NCBI RefSeq assembly: GCF_023184515.1
Contig: NZ_JAAHBP010000006.1
Span: forward strand, 1 to 34,848
DNA from: Streptomyces sp. D2-8
GTDB taxonomy: Bacteria; Actinomycetota; Actinomycetes; Streptomycetales; Streptomycetaceae
Direction of reading: 5' to 3'
Length of the DNA stretch: 34,848 bases
The position numbers and the translations under genes were made by a program. Under the pieces are notes generated by a model, which did no database searches, was not told the origin of the DNA, and saw nothing but the letters and a program-made list of their open reading frames with translations. Below are positions 13,632 to 22,164 of the stretch, one piece after another. Within the stretch, counting starts at the first letter, position 1; each line of letters begins with the position of its first letter.

Positions 13632-13675
13632 TCCGGACAGCAGGCCGGCCCAGCGCCTGTCGCCTGGATCAGGCC
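13625..13675. terminator. Bidirectional terminator between convergent genes
   Basis: GGCCTGATCC (13625-13634) pairs perfectly with GGATCAGGCC (13666-13675), with GACAG/CTGTC pairing inside. The left arm includes the stop codon of the aldo/keto reductase, and the right arm ends at the base before the PrsW stop codon. It can serve both strands. Confidence 0.75.
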
Positions 13676-15022
13676 CTAGGAGCGGTACGGGTTGTACGCG
13701 GGGTACGGCGCCGGCTGCTGGCCGTACCCGTACACCCCGTACACCGGCCAGGGCGGGGCCACCACCGGGACCGGAGGGGCGGTGATCCGAGCCGCGTGGT
13801 CCAGCGCGGGGCGGGCCGCCTCGCGGCGCCGCCACAGCTCGCCGAGCAGTTCCCGCTCCCGGACGGCGAAGTCCGCCCCGGCACGGCCCCGCCGGGCCCG
13901 GTGCCGCAGGAACGCCAGGGACGTCGCGTACGCCTCGTACCGCGCCACCTCCCGGGCCGCCGCCTTGCCCGCGTGACGGCGGGCGTACTGGCGGGCGATC
14001 CGCCGGGCCCGCATCGAGCCCAGCGCGTACGGCTCGGCCGGGGTCAGCCAGCCGGCCACGGCGTAGGCGGGCAGCTCCGCCCGTATGGTCTTCAGCTCCC
14101 GCTGCCGCGTCCAGATCACCAGCCATGTCAGCAGCCCGAAGATGGGCACCATGAACGCCGCGTACACGGCGAAGAACCCGTACTCGCCGAACGCCGAGGA
14201 GCCGTTCCACATCGCGTGCATGCCCATCGCGAGCAGCAGCCCGGAGAGCGGGAAGGCGACCCGGCGCAGGTGCCGGCCATTCGCCGAGAGCGCGGAGATG
14301 CCGAAGCCGATGCCGGTGAGGACCGTGAACAGCGGGTGCGCGAACGGCGACATGATGATGCGCACGAAGAAGGTCGCCGCCGTGACGGAGGCGATGCCGG
14401 AGCCGCCGGTGAGCTGGTCGGTGCCGAACGCGGTGCCCAGGTAGAGGATGTTCTCCGTGAAGGCGAAGCCGGTGGCCGTCACGCCGGCTATGACGACTCC
14501 GTCGACGATGCCGGTGAAGTCCCGGCGCCGGAAGAGGAAGACCAGGAGGACGGCCGCCGCCTTGGCCGACTCCTCGACCACCGGCGCTATCACGGTCGCG
14601 CCGAGGGTGTCCGCGCTGGACGGGTCCGCCGTCGCCGTCGCTATCCATCTCGTCGCGAAGCTGTTGGCGACGATCGCTATCAGCGCCGCCGCGCAGGCGC
14701 CCCAGGCGAAGCAGAACAGCAGGTTCCGCCAGGGGCCGGGTTCGACCCGGTCCAGCCAGCGGAACGCGGCTATCAGCAGGGGCACCGGCAGGACGGCCAG
14801 CCCCAGCCCGACCAGGAACCCTTCCGTGCCGGTCTCCTCGCGGACCAGGGCGAGGATGACCAGGCCGGATATCGCCAGGAGTGTGCTCAGCGCGCCGTAG
14901 CGCACCCACGCGCGCTGCCACCAGTGGGCGTGCCGCAAGGAGCCGGCTGTGCCTGAGCCGACGAGGGGTGCGCCGTCGGTGGGACCGCTCGGGTACGACG
15001 GGTGCGGGGGGCTGGTGGCCAC
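13676..15022 (-). CDS. PrsW-family membrane protease-like protein
   Basis: This 448-residue protein has a short Pro-rich N-terminus, about eight membrane segments (about 40-330) and a basic cytoplasmic tail ending in a Pro/Tyr-rich stretch. The membrane core has PrsW motifs: VVEESAKA (EExxK), GFAFTENILYL, SPFAHPLFTVLTGIGFG and MHAMWN. PrsW cuts anti-sigma factors at the membrane in Bacillus; the substrate here is unknown. The start is GTG at 15022 with an AGGG about 9 nt upstream. It lies 58 bp downstream of trmB on the same strand, so the two may be co-transcribed. An attractive but unproven substrate is the membrane-anchored ECF sigma protein at 25638-27626. Confidence 0.92.
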   Translation of the reverse strand: MATSPPHPSYPSGPTDGAPLVGSGTAGSLRHAHWWQRAWVRYGALSTLLAISGLVILALVREETGTEGFLVGLGLAVLPVPLLIAAFRWLDRVEPGPWRNLLFCFAWGACAAALIAIVANSFATRWIATATADPSSADTLGATVIAPVVEESAKAAAVLLVFLFRRRDFTGIVDGVVIAGVTATGFAFTENILYLGTAFGTDQLTGGSGIASVTAATFFVRIIMSPFAHPLFTVLTGIGFGISALSANGRHLRRVAFPLSGLLLAMGMHAMWNGSSAFGEYGFFAVYAAFMVPIFGLLTWLVIWTRQRELKTIRAELPAYAVAGWLTPAEPYALGSMRARRIARQYARRHAGKAAAREVARYEAYATSLAFLRHRARRGRAGADFAVRERELLGELWRRREAARPALDHAARITAPPVPVVAPPWPVYGVYGYGQQPAPYPAYNPYRS

Positions 15023-15080
15023 GGCATTGACCCTAACGACGGATGGGCGCTGTCCGCAGGCGGAGAGGTGCCAGGGGTGG

Positions 15081-15932
15081 TCAGGCGCCGGCGGGGGGCT
15101 GGTCCACGTGCTGTACGCGGCGGAAGAGGAGGTCGTTCACGACATGTCCCTTGTCCAGTCCCTGGCCCTCGAAACGGGTCAGCGGACGGAAGTCGGGACG
15201 CGGCGCGAAACCGCCGTCCGCCTGCGTGTTCTCGAAGTCGGGGTGTGCCGTGAGGACGTCGAGCATCTGTTCGGCGTACGGCTCCCAGTCGGTGGCGCAG
15301 TGGACGATCGCGCCGGGACCGAGGCGGGTGGCGGCGAGGCTGAGGAAGTCGGGCTGGATCAGCCTGCGCTTGTGGTGCCGCTTCTTGGGCCACGGGTCGG
15401 GGAAGTAGACGCGGAGGCCGCCGAGGGAGTCCGGGGTGAGCATCTCCCGCAGGAGGATGATCGCGTCGCCGTTGCCGACCCGGATGTTGGACAGGCCGTT
15501 CCGGTCGGCGAGATTGAGCAGGTTGCCCTGGCCGGGGGTGTGGACGTCCACGGCGAGGACGTTGGTGGCGGGGTCGGCCGCGGCCATCTGGGCGGTGGCC
15601 TCGCCCATGCCGAAGCCGATCTCCAGGACGACGGGGTTGTCGTTGCCGAACAGCTCGGGCAGGTCGAGGATCCGGCTGCCGTCGATGTCGAGGCCCCACT
15701 TGGGCCACAGGCGCTGCAGCGCGTCCGCCTGACCGGCGGTGACGCGGCTGCGCCGCGGCTGGAAACTCCGGATCCGCCGCTCGAAGTGCGACCCCGCGGG
15801 GTCGGCCTGCGGCCCGTCGGGGAAGCGCGGCTCTCCCTTGGCCCGGGTACTCCGGACGGAGACACCCGGGGTGTGCGGGTGCGGGGCCGGGTGCGGGTTC
15901 GGGGCTTGGGGGGTGTTCGCGGAGTCAGACAC
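15081..15932 (-). CDS. trmB: tRNA (guanine-N7-)-methyltransferase
   Basis: This 283-residue enzyme makes m7G46 in tRNA using S-adenosylmethionine. The family signatures are the RIRSFQPRRSRVTAGQADAL N-terminal motif, the SAM loop LEIGFGMGEATAQMA and the catalytic YFPDPWPKKRHHKRRL. The end DDLLFRRVQHV fits the family. The first 50 residues are Pro/Asn-rich and dispensable-looking. The GTG at 15932 is chosen because AGGGG lies just upstream and VSDSANTP is the natural N-terminus; the longer frame to 16037 runs into repeat DNA. The 143-bp repeat element lies directly upstream. Confidence 0.94.
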   Translation of the reverse strand: MSDSANTPQAPNPHPAPHPHTPGVSVRSTRAKGEPRFPDGPQADPAGSHFERRIRSFQPRRSRVTAGQADALQRLWPKWGLDIDGSRILDLPELFGNDNPVVLEIGFGMGEATAQMAAADPATNVLAVDVHTPGQGNLLNLADRNGLSNIRVGNGDAIILLREMLTPDSLGGLRVYFPDPWPKKRHHKRRLIQPDFLSLAATRLGPGAIVHCATDWEPYAEQMLDVLTAHPDFENTQADGGFAPRPDFRPLTRFEGQGLDKGHVVNDLLFRRVQHVDQPPAGA

Positions 15933-15956
15933 AGTGCCCCTGATTTTACGGCTGCG

Positions 15957-16099
15957 GTGCTTCGCCTGACGCCGGGTGTGGGTCGGGGCCGTGTCGGGGG
16001 GTGTCCGTCCTCGGAACGGCGCGATGGGGTGCCACACCGACTGACTGTTCGTTGACGCGCCGACCGCTGCGGGCGGACACCCCCCGACACGGCCCCTTG
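15957..16099. repeat. Dispersed palindromic element, copy 1
   Basis: This copy matches 21911-22054 over its whole length. It contains a perfect 23-bp inverted repeat: 15985-16007 (starting GGGGCCGTGTCGGGGGG) and 16074-16096. They flank a conserved centre containing GACTGACTGTTCGTTGACGC. It lies in the 275-bp gap between trmB and the FAD oxidoreductase gene. It has no coding capacity. It could be a non-autonomous mobile element, a transcription barrier or a structured RNA; the sequence alone does not decide. Confidence 0.85.
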
Positions 16100-16116
16100 C
16101 GTATGACGGCGGGTGC

Positions 16117-16171
16117 GGGTCCGCCCCGCTGCGGGCATGCGTTCCGCTGGGCTACGCAGGGTCGCGGACCC
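16117..16171 (-). terminator. Hairpin downstream of the FAD oxidoreductase gene
   Basis: GGGTCCGC (16117-16124) pairs with GCGGACCC (16164-16171). The minus-strand stop codon is at 16208. The loop is long (39 nt), so it is a weak terminator candidate. The right arm resembles a sequence beside repeat copy 2 (near 22216), so it may belong to the dispersed repeat. Confidence 0.35.
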
Positions 16172-16207
16172 ACCCGGCGCCGGCAGGAACGCCGAGCCCC
16201 GCAGGCC

Positions 16208-17404
16208 TCACAGCGCGCTCAACGCTCTCCGTGCCACCTCCCGGCCGATCGGTAGGGACGCTGTGGCCGCGGGAGACGGTGCGTTCAGGACGTGCACCGT
16301 GCGCGGGCCCTCGCGGATCAGGAAGTCGTCGACCAGGGTTCCGTCCCGCAGTACCGCCTGCGCCCGCACCCCCGCCGCCGTCGGCACCAGGTCGTCCTCG
16401 GACACCCCGGGCAGCAGCCTGCCCACCGCATCCGTGAACGCCGTCTTGGACAGGGACCGCCGCAGCTCACCGGCCCCGTAGCGCCAGTGCCGGCGGGCGA
16501 TCCGCCAGGAGCCGGGCCAGGCCAGGGTCGAGCCCAGCTCGCGCAGGCGGACCGTGCCCCACCCGTACCCCTCGCGGGCCAGTGCCGGGACCGCGTTGGG
16601 CCCGACATGGACACCCCCGTCGATGCCTCGCGTGAGATGCACCCCGAGGAACGGGAACGCCGGATCGGGCACGGGGTAGACCAGGCCCCGCACCAGCTCC
16701 GGCCGGGCCAGCTCGTAGTACTCGCCCCGGAACGGCACGATCCGGACGTCCGGGTCGTCCCCGGTCAGCCGGGCGATCTCGTCGCACTGCAGACCCGCGC
16801 AGTTCACCAGGACCCGCCCGCGTACGACGTCCCCCGCTGCCGTGAGCACGGCGACTCCCCGCTCGGGGCGCCGGTCGACGCGCACGACTCTCGTGCCGTA
16901 GCGGATCTCCGCGCCCGAGCCGTGGGCCAGCTGGCGGGCGACCGCGACGAAGTCGCAGATGCCGGTCGTGCCGACGTGTATCGCGGCGAGGCCGCGCACC
17001 TCCGGTTCGTACTCCGCGATCTGGGGCCCGCCCAGCTCCCGCACCGGGATCCCGTTCTCCCGGCCGCGCTGGACGAGGGCGTGCAGGCGGGGCAGCTCCA
17101 CGCGGTCGGCGGCGACGATCAGCTTGCCGGTGACCGCGTGCGGGATGCCGTACTCGGCGCAGAACTTGACCATCTCCGCCGCGCCCCGCACCGCGTAGCG
17201 TGCCTTGAGGGAGCCGGGGCGGTAGTAGATGCCGCTGTGGATGACGCCGCTGTTGCGGCCGGTCTGGTGGCGGGCCGGGCCCGGTTCCTTCTCCAGGACG
17301 GTGACACGTGTGCCCGGTGCGGCGCGTGTGATCGCGTACGCCGTCGACAAGCCGACGATGCCGCCGCCGATCACCAGCACGTCACAGTCGTATGTGATCC
17401 GCAC
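16208..17404 (-). CDS. lhgO: FAD-dependent L-2-hydroxyglutarate oxidase (LhgO-like)
   Basis: This 398-residue DAO-family flavoenzyme is expected to oxidise L-2-hydroxyglutarate to 2-oxoglutarate, removing a dead-end metabolite. An N-terminal Rossmann FAD site (DVLVIGGGIVGLSTAYAI), the LhgO motif RNSGVIHSGIYYRPGSLKA and a substrate-side segment (PFRGEYYELARPE, then HLTRGIDGGVHVGPNAV) are present. The C-terminal GPRTVHVLNAPSPAATASLPIG closes the FAD domain. Of several tandem GTGs, the one at 17404 has GGGAGG eight nt upstream. It may be co-transcribed with the NsdA-like gene 81 bp upstream. Confidence 0.88.
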   Translation of the reverse strand: MRITYDCDVLVIGGGIVGLSTAYAITRAAPGTRVTVLEKEPGPARHQTGRNSGVIHSGIYYRPGSLKARYAVRGAAEMVKFCAEYGIPHAVTGKLIVAADRVELPRLHALVQRGRENGIPVRELGGPQIAEYEPEVRGLAAIHVGTTGICDFVAVARQLAHGSGAEIRYGTRVVRVDRRPERGVAVLTAAGDVVRGRVLVNCAGLQCDEIARLTGDDPDVRIVPFRGEYYELARPELVRGLVYPVPDPAFPFLGVHLTRGIDGGVHVGPNAVPALAREGYGWGTVRLRELGSTLAWPGSWRIARRHWRYGAGELRRSLSKTAFTDAVGRLLPGVSEDDLVPTAAGVRAQAVLRDGTLVDDFLIREGPRTVHVLNAPSPAATASLPIGREVARRALSAL

Positions 17405-17485
17405 TCGCACCACCTCCCGCTTCGATAGTGCACTGCGCCACTGACAATGCCTTCAAACGCGGGACGGGCGGCATGCCTGCTCAGG

Positions 17486-18910
17486 CTACGCCGGAGTCAT
17501 CAGCAGCGGACGGGCGCGCTCACGGAGCTCCACCACCCGCGGCTCGTCGCCGTACGGCTCCAGCCGGTGCAGGAGATCCTTCACGTACTCGGTGGTCCGG
17601 GCCGAGGAGATCCGCCCGGCGACCTCCACCGCCCGCACCCCCTGCTCGCAGGCCGCGTCCAGGTTCCCCGACTCCAGTTCGGCGACGGCCGAGACGACCA
17701 GGCGCAGGCCGTGCGAGCGGACGAACTCCTCGGTGGGCTTCGAGAGGGCCTGTTCCGTGAAGCGGCGGACCTGGCGTGGGGCCTTCAGGTCGCGGTAGCA
17801 CTCGGCGGCGTCGGCGGCGAAACGGTCGTAGGAGTAGAAGCCGAGCCAGCTCGGGTCGTTGTCGCCGGGGCGGGCGCGCTCCAGCCAGCTCTCGGCCGCC
17901 TTCAGGGCGCCGCCGGCCGCCGGGGCGTCGTTCGCGCGTGCGTGTGCGCGTGCCTCGACGAGGCGGAAGAAGCTCATGGTGCGGGCCGTCGCCAGGCCGC
18001 GGTTGCGTTCCAGGGCGGCCTGGGCGAGGTCCACGCCCTCGTCGCCGAAGCCGCGGTAGGTCGCCTGGAGGGACATGGAGGCCAGCACGTAGCCCCCGAG
18101 GGGGACGTCCGCCGCCGCCCGGGCCAGGCGCAGGGCCTGGATGTAGTAGCGCTGGGCGGCTTCCTGCTGGCCCGTGTCGAAGGCCATCCAGCCCGCGAGC
18201 CGGGTGAGTTCGGCGGAGGCGCCGAAGAGGGCCCGGCCGACCTCGTCGGAGTACGAGCCGAGCAGCAGAGGGGCGGCCTCGACCCTTAAGCACTCGGGGA
18301 CCATGGACGAACGCCAGTCACCGCCGCCGTACTTGGAGTCCCAGCGCCGCGCGTCCTCGGCGGCCTCCCGCAGCTTCTGCACATCGCTGTGGCCGACTTT
18401 GAGCGGTGCGCCGGAGCCCTCGCCGGGGCCCACGTCACGCGCGACCGAACTGTCGGCCGGGGTTATCAGCCATCGTGAGGCGGGCGTTGCGTATGCGCTC
18501 ACCGCGAACGATCCGGCGAGCGACTGCCAGATGCCGCCGGAACCGGCCCGGCGGCCGGCGAGGTCGAGGCGGTACAGATCGGTCGCGGACCTCACCGCCT
18601 GGCCGACGTCCCGCGGGAAGGCGAGGCCGACTTCGGGTGCGGGGTCCGCGTCCGCCAGGCCGATCTCGTGGAGCGGCACCGGGCGGCCGAGCTTCTGGCC
18701 GATGGCGGCGGCGATGAGGTGCGGGGCGGCACCCTGCGGCACCATGCCCTTCGACACCCAGCGCGCCACCGACGTCTTGTCATAGCGAAGCGTCAGTCCT
18801 CGCTGGGCGCCAAGGTCGTTGACGCGCCGCGCGAGGCCTGCGTTGCTGATTCCCGCGAGGGCGAGAACGGCGCCGAGTTTTTCGTTCGGCCCGCGTTGCT
18901 CCCTGGACAT
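17486..18910 (-). CDS. NsdA-like / sporulation-associated regulator with TPR-like repeats and one TTA codon
   Basis: This 474-residue cytoplasmic protein has an N-terminal Xre-like helix-turn-helix ([25 protein letters not shown], then [27 protein letters not shown]) and a helical C-terminal half with TPR-like repeats ([57 protein letters not shown]). This is the layout of NsdA-type negative regulators of Streptomyces differentiation; I also recall a homologue annotated as sporulation-associated. Codon 208 (minus strand, plus positions 18287-18289) is TTA, read by the bldA tRNA, and it is the only TTA I noticed in a gene of the window. The ATG at 18910 has GAGGGG six nt upstream. Confidence 0.82.
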   Translation of the reverse strand: MSREQRGPNEKLGAVLALAGISNAGLARRVNDLGAQRGLTLRYDKTSVARWVSKGMVPQGAAPHLIAAAIGQKLGRPVPLHEIGLADADPAPEVGLAFPRDVGQAVRSATDLYRLDLAGRRAGSGGIWQSLAGSFAVSAYATPASRWLITPADSSVARDVGPGEGSGAPLKVGHSDVQKLREAAEDARRWDSKYGGGDWRSSMVPECLRVEAAPLLLGSYSDEVGRALFGASAELTRLAGWMAFDTGQQEAAQRYYIQALRLARAAADVPLGGYVLASMSLQATYRGFGDEGVDLAQAALERNRGLATARTMSFFRLVEARAHARANDAPAAGGALKAAESWLERARPGDNDPSWLGFYSYDRFAADAAECYRDLKAPRQVRRFTEQALSKPTEEFVRSHGLRLVVSAVAELESGNLDAACEQGVRAVEVAGRISSARTTEYVKDLLHRLEPYGDEPRVVELRERARPLLMTPA

Positions 18911-19331
18911 GCGCCACCCCTCGACACAGACGGCTGCCGCACTGGCATAACCACGCGGCATTCGTAAACCCAGCGTAGTTCGCCGCATCCCAAGCGTTAA
19001 GGGGCATTGTTCCGGTTGGCGGGATTGTGGTCCGTACTGAAGTGCGGTTCAGATACGGGCTGTTGCTACGTGCTCCCACTGTGTGGCCGTGCGCCTGTCC
19101 GTGCGCTCTTCTCCGGCCACCGCGGGAGCGGTTCCATGGTCATTGCGTGGGTCGGCCCGCTGTACTGGATCCAGTGGGCTGGGGGACACCGCCGCCTCCA
19201 TCCCCGCGGGCGGCGGAACGGTCCGGGAGGCGTGCTTCGTCTCCCGGACTGCGCGACCGGGTGGCAGGGTGCCGAGCCTGTACGGAGAGTGTTCGAGGCT
19301 GCCTGCGTGACGCCGATTTGGCCAAAAATCG

Positions 19332-19350
19332 ACCCCGTCGGTCGCGGGGT
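19332..19350 (-). terminator. Minus-strand intrinsic terminator with U-run
   Basis: ACCCCG (19332-19337) and CGGGGT (19345-19350) form a stem with a 7-nt loop. On the minus strand the hairpin is followed by GATTTTTGG, a genuine T5 run that is rare in this GC-rich DNA. No annotated minus-strand gene reads into it. Confidence 0.55.
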
Positions 19351-19506
19351 ATCAGGGCTCCGACCATGGCACTTGGGGGCGCGTCGGGCGTGATTGGGGC
19401 GCGTTTCGGGGGCGTATTCGCGTCGCAGTCGTACCGGAGACATGTCGCTGGCGTGCCTTGATTCTTGGCCGCCTCTTCGCTTCTCCCCGCTTCCGCCGCC
19501 GCCTTG

Positions 19507-19555
19507 TTCGTCGATCCGTTCGTCGATCCCTTCGTTGATCCGCTCGTCGACTTCC
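19507..19555. repeat. 12-bp tandem repeat, about 3.5 units
   Basis: Units TTCGTCGATCCG, TTCGTCGATCCC and TTCGTTGATCCG follow each other without spacers, then a decayed fourth unit CTCGTCGACTTCC. The 12-bp period keeps every frame open. It encodes FVDP repeats on the plus strand, but no gene is convincing. Confidence 0.75.
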
Positions 19556-19747
19556 TCGTCGTCGTTTCGTCGCCCCGATCGCCGTCTCGTCCGCCCGGAT
19601 CTTCGTGTGGTGTGCGGGTGTTCGGGGTGTTCGCACCGGTGCGGGTGGCTCCGCCGGGGCGCATTCAACGGAGCACAAGCGGCGTCGGCACCCTCTGGAA
19701 CGCTTCCTTCATGGCAGCATGGTGAACCGGTTCGTACGGTGCACTGG

Positions 19748-19765
19748 TTGTCCACAGCCTGTGGA
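19748..19765. promoter_or_regulatory. DnaA-box pair overlapping a ribosome-binding site
   Basis: TTGTCCACA (19748-19756) is an exact match to the preferred Streptomyces DnaA box. TGTGGA (19760-19765) is an opposing core, giving the palindrome TCCACAG-C-CTGTGGA. Its right arm overlaps the GGAGG ribosome site (19763-19767) of the gene starting at 19773. Confidence 0.45.
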
Positions 19766-19772
19766 GGCGGCG

Positions 19773-21890
19773 ATGCGGTGGTTGGTGGGATGGAGCAGCA
19801 CCGCCGCGGGAGCCGTCGCTGCCGGTTCGGCGGGGGCGACCGGCGGCGAGGGTGAGACGCTGCACCCGGTGGGGTCCCAACTCCTGTGGGGCGATCCCGA
19901 TCCGCTGTGGGCGGTCGGCGACTGGCGCCCCGACGAGGTGCGGGTCGTGAAGGCCGATGACCGGACCAGGATCGCCGTCCTCGGCATCTGCGGCGCCACC
20001 GACGAGCAGTTGCGCGTCGCGCTGTTCGCCGCGCGCGGCGGGGCACTTCGGCATCTGACCGCCTGGCCGGGCAGCTACACGGCGATCGTCCAGGTCGGCA
20101 GGCGGGTCACGGTGTGCGGCGATCTCGCGGGCGCGCGGCCGGTGTTCCACACGCCCTGGGCCGGCGGCACGGCCTATGCGACCGCCGCGCTGCCACTGGC
20201 CGACCTCATCGAGGCCAACCTCGACTTCGGGCACCTCGCCGCGCTGCTGGCCGCCCCTGACGTGCCCGCCGCGCTGCACGACTCCACGCCGTACGACGGC
20301 GTGAAGCGCATTCCGCCCGGGCATGCCCTCATCCTGCGCGCCGGGGCGCGCGAGATCGCCGGGTACGAGCCGGTCGCCTCGCTGGCCGTGGCGGCGCCCC
20401 CGGCCGATCCCGACAGCGCGGTCGACGCGGTGCGCGACGCGCTCGTGGAGGCCGTACGGACGCGGCTGTCCGCGCCTCGGCACGTCCCCGGGGCGGACAT
20501 CGACCCGGGTCCCGTGCCCGGCATGGGGCCCGCGGAGCGGCGTGCCGCGCGCGGGATGCCGGTGCCGGGGATCGGCGCGGACCTGTCCGGCGGGCCGGCC
20601 TCCGGGGCACTGGCGCTGCTGGCCGCGGGACTCCCCGGGATGCCGGGCACGGTGCTGGGGCACGGCACGGGCGCCGGGGAGCGGCTGCTGGCCGTCACGT
20701 TCAACGACCTCGCCGTCGGAGGGCGGGAGGCCGAACTGGAGCGGGCGGGCGCGCTGGCGGCGAACCCGCGGCTGCACCACGTCGTCGTGGCGGGCGGCGA
20801 GGAGACCCTTCCGTACGCCGACCTGGACGGGCCGCTGACCGACGAACCCGGGCCGTGCCTGGTGTCGGCGGCGCGCCATCGGGCCCGGCTGGCGGCGGGC
20901 AGCGCGGACCACTTCACGGGCTACGGTGCGCGGCAGGTCCTGGACGCCCATCCCGCGCGGCTCGCCGACCTGCTGATGGACCGTCGGCGGCGTCATCTCG
21001 TGCGGCCGGTCGCCGCGCTGGCCAAGGCCGACGGGTCGGTGCTGGTGCCCGCGCGCGTGTATGCCGCGGCGCGGCGGTTGTCCCGTATGCCCTACCGGTC
21101 GGGTCTCGAGTCCCTCGCCGAGCGCCTCCTCGACCCCCGCTCCGACGACGGTCTCGACGCGCCCGGTGGTGCGCTGGACGCCTCGCTCGCCGCGTTGACC
21201 TGGGGCAGACCCGGGCCGGCGGCGCGCTGGCTGACCGGTGAGGCGCTCGCTGAAGTATCGGTTCGCCTTCAGGCGGCGACACACCGGTCGGAGCTGGTGG
21301 GGCCGGGGCAGCGGCCGGGTGACTTCCGCGCGCGTGCGGCGCTGGCCCGGCATGCGGCGGACCTGCGGGTGCTGGAGCAGGCCGCGGAGGTCCGCTTCCA
21401 GCGGCTGCACGCGCCGTTCCTCGACAACCAGGTCGTCCGCGCGGCCCGGGCGCTGCCCGAGGCGCTGCGGGTGCGGCCGGGGGCGCGGGCGGCGATCCTG
21501 CGCACGGTGCTGGAAGGGGCCGGTGTCCGGGAGTTGCCGCCCGGCTGGGGCGCCCCGACCCAGGCGACGGCGGCGGCCGCGGAGCGTACGGGGCTGCGCG
21601 TGGCGGCGGACTCCCTGGTCGCCCTGTTCGACACCCCGCTGCTGGCGGAGGCGGGCCTGGTCGAGGCCCGCGTGGTCCGCAAGGCGCTGCGCGGCGCGGC
21701 GGCGGGCGAACTCCTTCCCCTGGACGGCCTCGCGGATCTGGTCTCCCTGGAGCTCTGGCTCCGCCGCCTGCTGTCCCGGCGCGGCACATGCTGGACGGGG
21801 ACACCGGCGCGGCAGCGGGCCGTTCCGGCGGGGATCGCGCCGCAGCGGGGGGCGTTGGGGGCGGGAGCGGGTGGAGGGCGGCGGGTGTAG
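19773..21890 (+). CDS. Divergent asparagine-synthase / lasso-peptide-cyclase homologue, probably catalytically altered
   Basis: This 705-residue protein has an N-terminal class-II glutamine-amidotransferase-like domain (about 1-190; YTAIVQVGRRVTVCGDLAGARPVFH, YDGVKRIPPGHALIL) and a C-terminal ATP-dependent synthetase-like domain (about 215-690; PFLDNQVVRAARALPEAL). This is the architecture of asparagine synthase B and lasso-peptide macrolactam cyclases. Position 2 is Arg, so the amidotransferase nucleophile Cys is absent, as in cyclases. The pyrophosphate loop SGGxDS reads SGGPAS (272-277), and the second conserved G-D-G-G-D segment reads GYGARQ (383-388). Both acidic residues are lost, so the protein may be a pseudoenzyme. 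The ATG at 19773 has GGAGG five nt upstream. No precursor, protease or transporter gene is nearby. Confidence 0.8.
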   Translation: MRWLVGWSSTAAGAVAAGSAGATGGEGETLHPVGSQLLWGDPDPLWAVGDWRPDEVRVVKADDRTRIAVLGICGATDEQLRVALFAARGGALRHLTAWPGSYTAIVQVGRRVTVCGDLAGARPVFHTPWAGGTAYATAALPLADLIEANLDFGHLAALLAAPDVPAALHDSTPYDGVKRIPPGHALILRAGAREIAGYEPVASLAVAAPPADPDSAVDAVRDALVEAVRTRLSAPRHVPGADIDPGPVPGMGPAERRAARGMPVPGIGADLSGGPASGALALLAAGLPGMPGTVLGHGTGAGERLLAVTFNDLAVGGREAELERAGALAANPRLHHVVVAGGEETLPYADLDGPLTDEPGPCLVSAARHRARLAAGSADHFTGYGARQVLDAHPARLADLLMDRRRRHLVRPVAALAKADGSVLVPARVYAAARRLSRMPYRSGLESLAERLLDPRSDDGLDAPGGALDASLAALTWGRPGPAARWLTGEALAEVSVRLQAATHRSELVGPGQRPGDFRARAALARHAADLRVLEQAAEVRFQRLHAPFLDNQVVRAARALPEALRVRPGARAAILRTVLEGAGVRELPPGWGAPTQATAAAAERTGLRVAADSLVALFDTPLLAEAGLVEARVVRKALRGAAAGELLPLDGLADLVSLELWLRRLLSRRGTCWTGTPARQRAVPAGIAPQRGALGAGAGGGRRV

Positions 21891-21910
21891 CGCCTGTGCG
21901 GCCGGGGTGC

Positions 21911-22054
21911 GTGCTTCGCCTGGCGCCGGGTGGTGGGTCGGGGCCGTGTCGGGGGGTGTCCGTCCTCGGAACGGCGCGAGGGGGTCGGACGCCGACTGAC
22001 TGTTCGTTGACGCGCCAACCGCTGCGGGCGGACACCCCCCCGACACGTCCCCTT
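21911..22054. repeat. Dispersed palindromic element, copy 2
   Basis: This is the second copy of the element at 15957-16099, in the same orientation, just after the cyclase-like gene. Its left arm (21940-21962) is identical to copy 1. Its right arm (22029-22052) has one extra C and a G-to-T change, so the 23-bp palindrome is no longer perfect. The centre keeps GACTGACTGTTCGTTGACGC. Confidence 0.85.
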
Positions 22055-22164
22055 CTCGCCGTACGCGGGTGCGGGCATGTCTCCGCTGAGCTGCGGGCGT
22101 CTTCCGACTCGGCCCCTTGTGTTGTCTGGTGGGCGTGGGCGCGTCTCCGCTGGGTGCGGGCAAT

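Larger units (their letters stand above)
18911..19772. other. 860-bp divergent intergenic region
   Basis: This region separates the NsdA-like gene from the cyclase-like gene. The part near 18950-19070 is relatively AT-rich and probably carries the NsdA-like promoter. It then holds a minus-strand terminator (19332-19350), a 12-bp tandem repeat (19507-19555) and a DnaA-box pair touching the next ribosome site. Several open frames cross it (for example 19352-19678 and 19140-19664 on the minus strand), but they are Arg/Ser/Pro-rich and lack family features or ribosome sites. A small RNA is possible. Confidence 0.5.

Noticed and set aside
12588..14921. 777-codon open frame on the minus strand
   Set aside because: It is a frame shadow of the PrsW gene (13676-15022) and antisense to the aldo/keto reductase. 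It is Arg/Gly/Pro-rich with no family features.
19465..19725. 86-codon plus-strand frame with FVDP repeats
   Set aside because: It is explained by the 12-bp tandem repeat, has no ribosome site and no conserved domain.
19773..21890. Lasso-peptide gene cluster
   Set aside because: No precursor, RRE/protease or ABC transporter gene is nearby, and the cyclase-like protein lacks key acidic residues.
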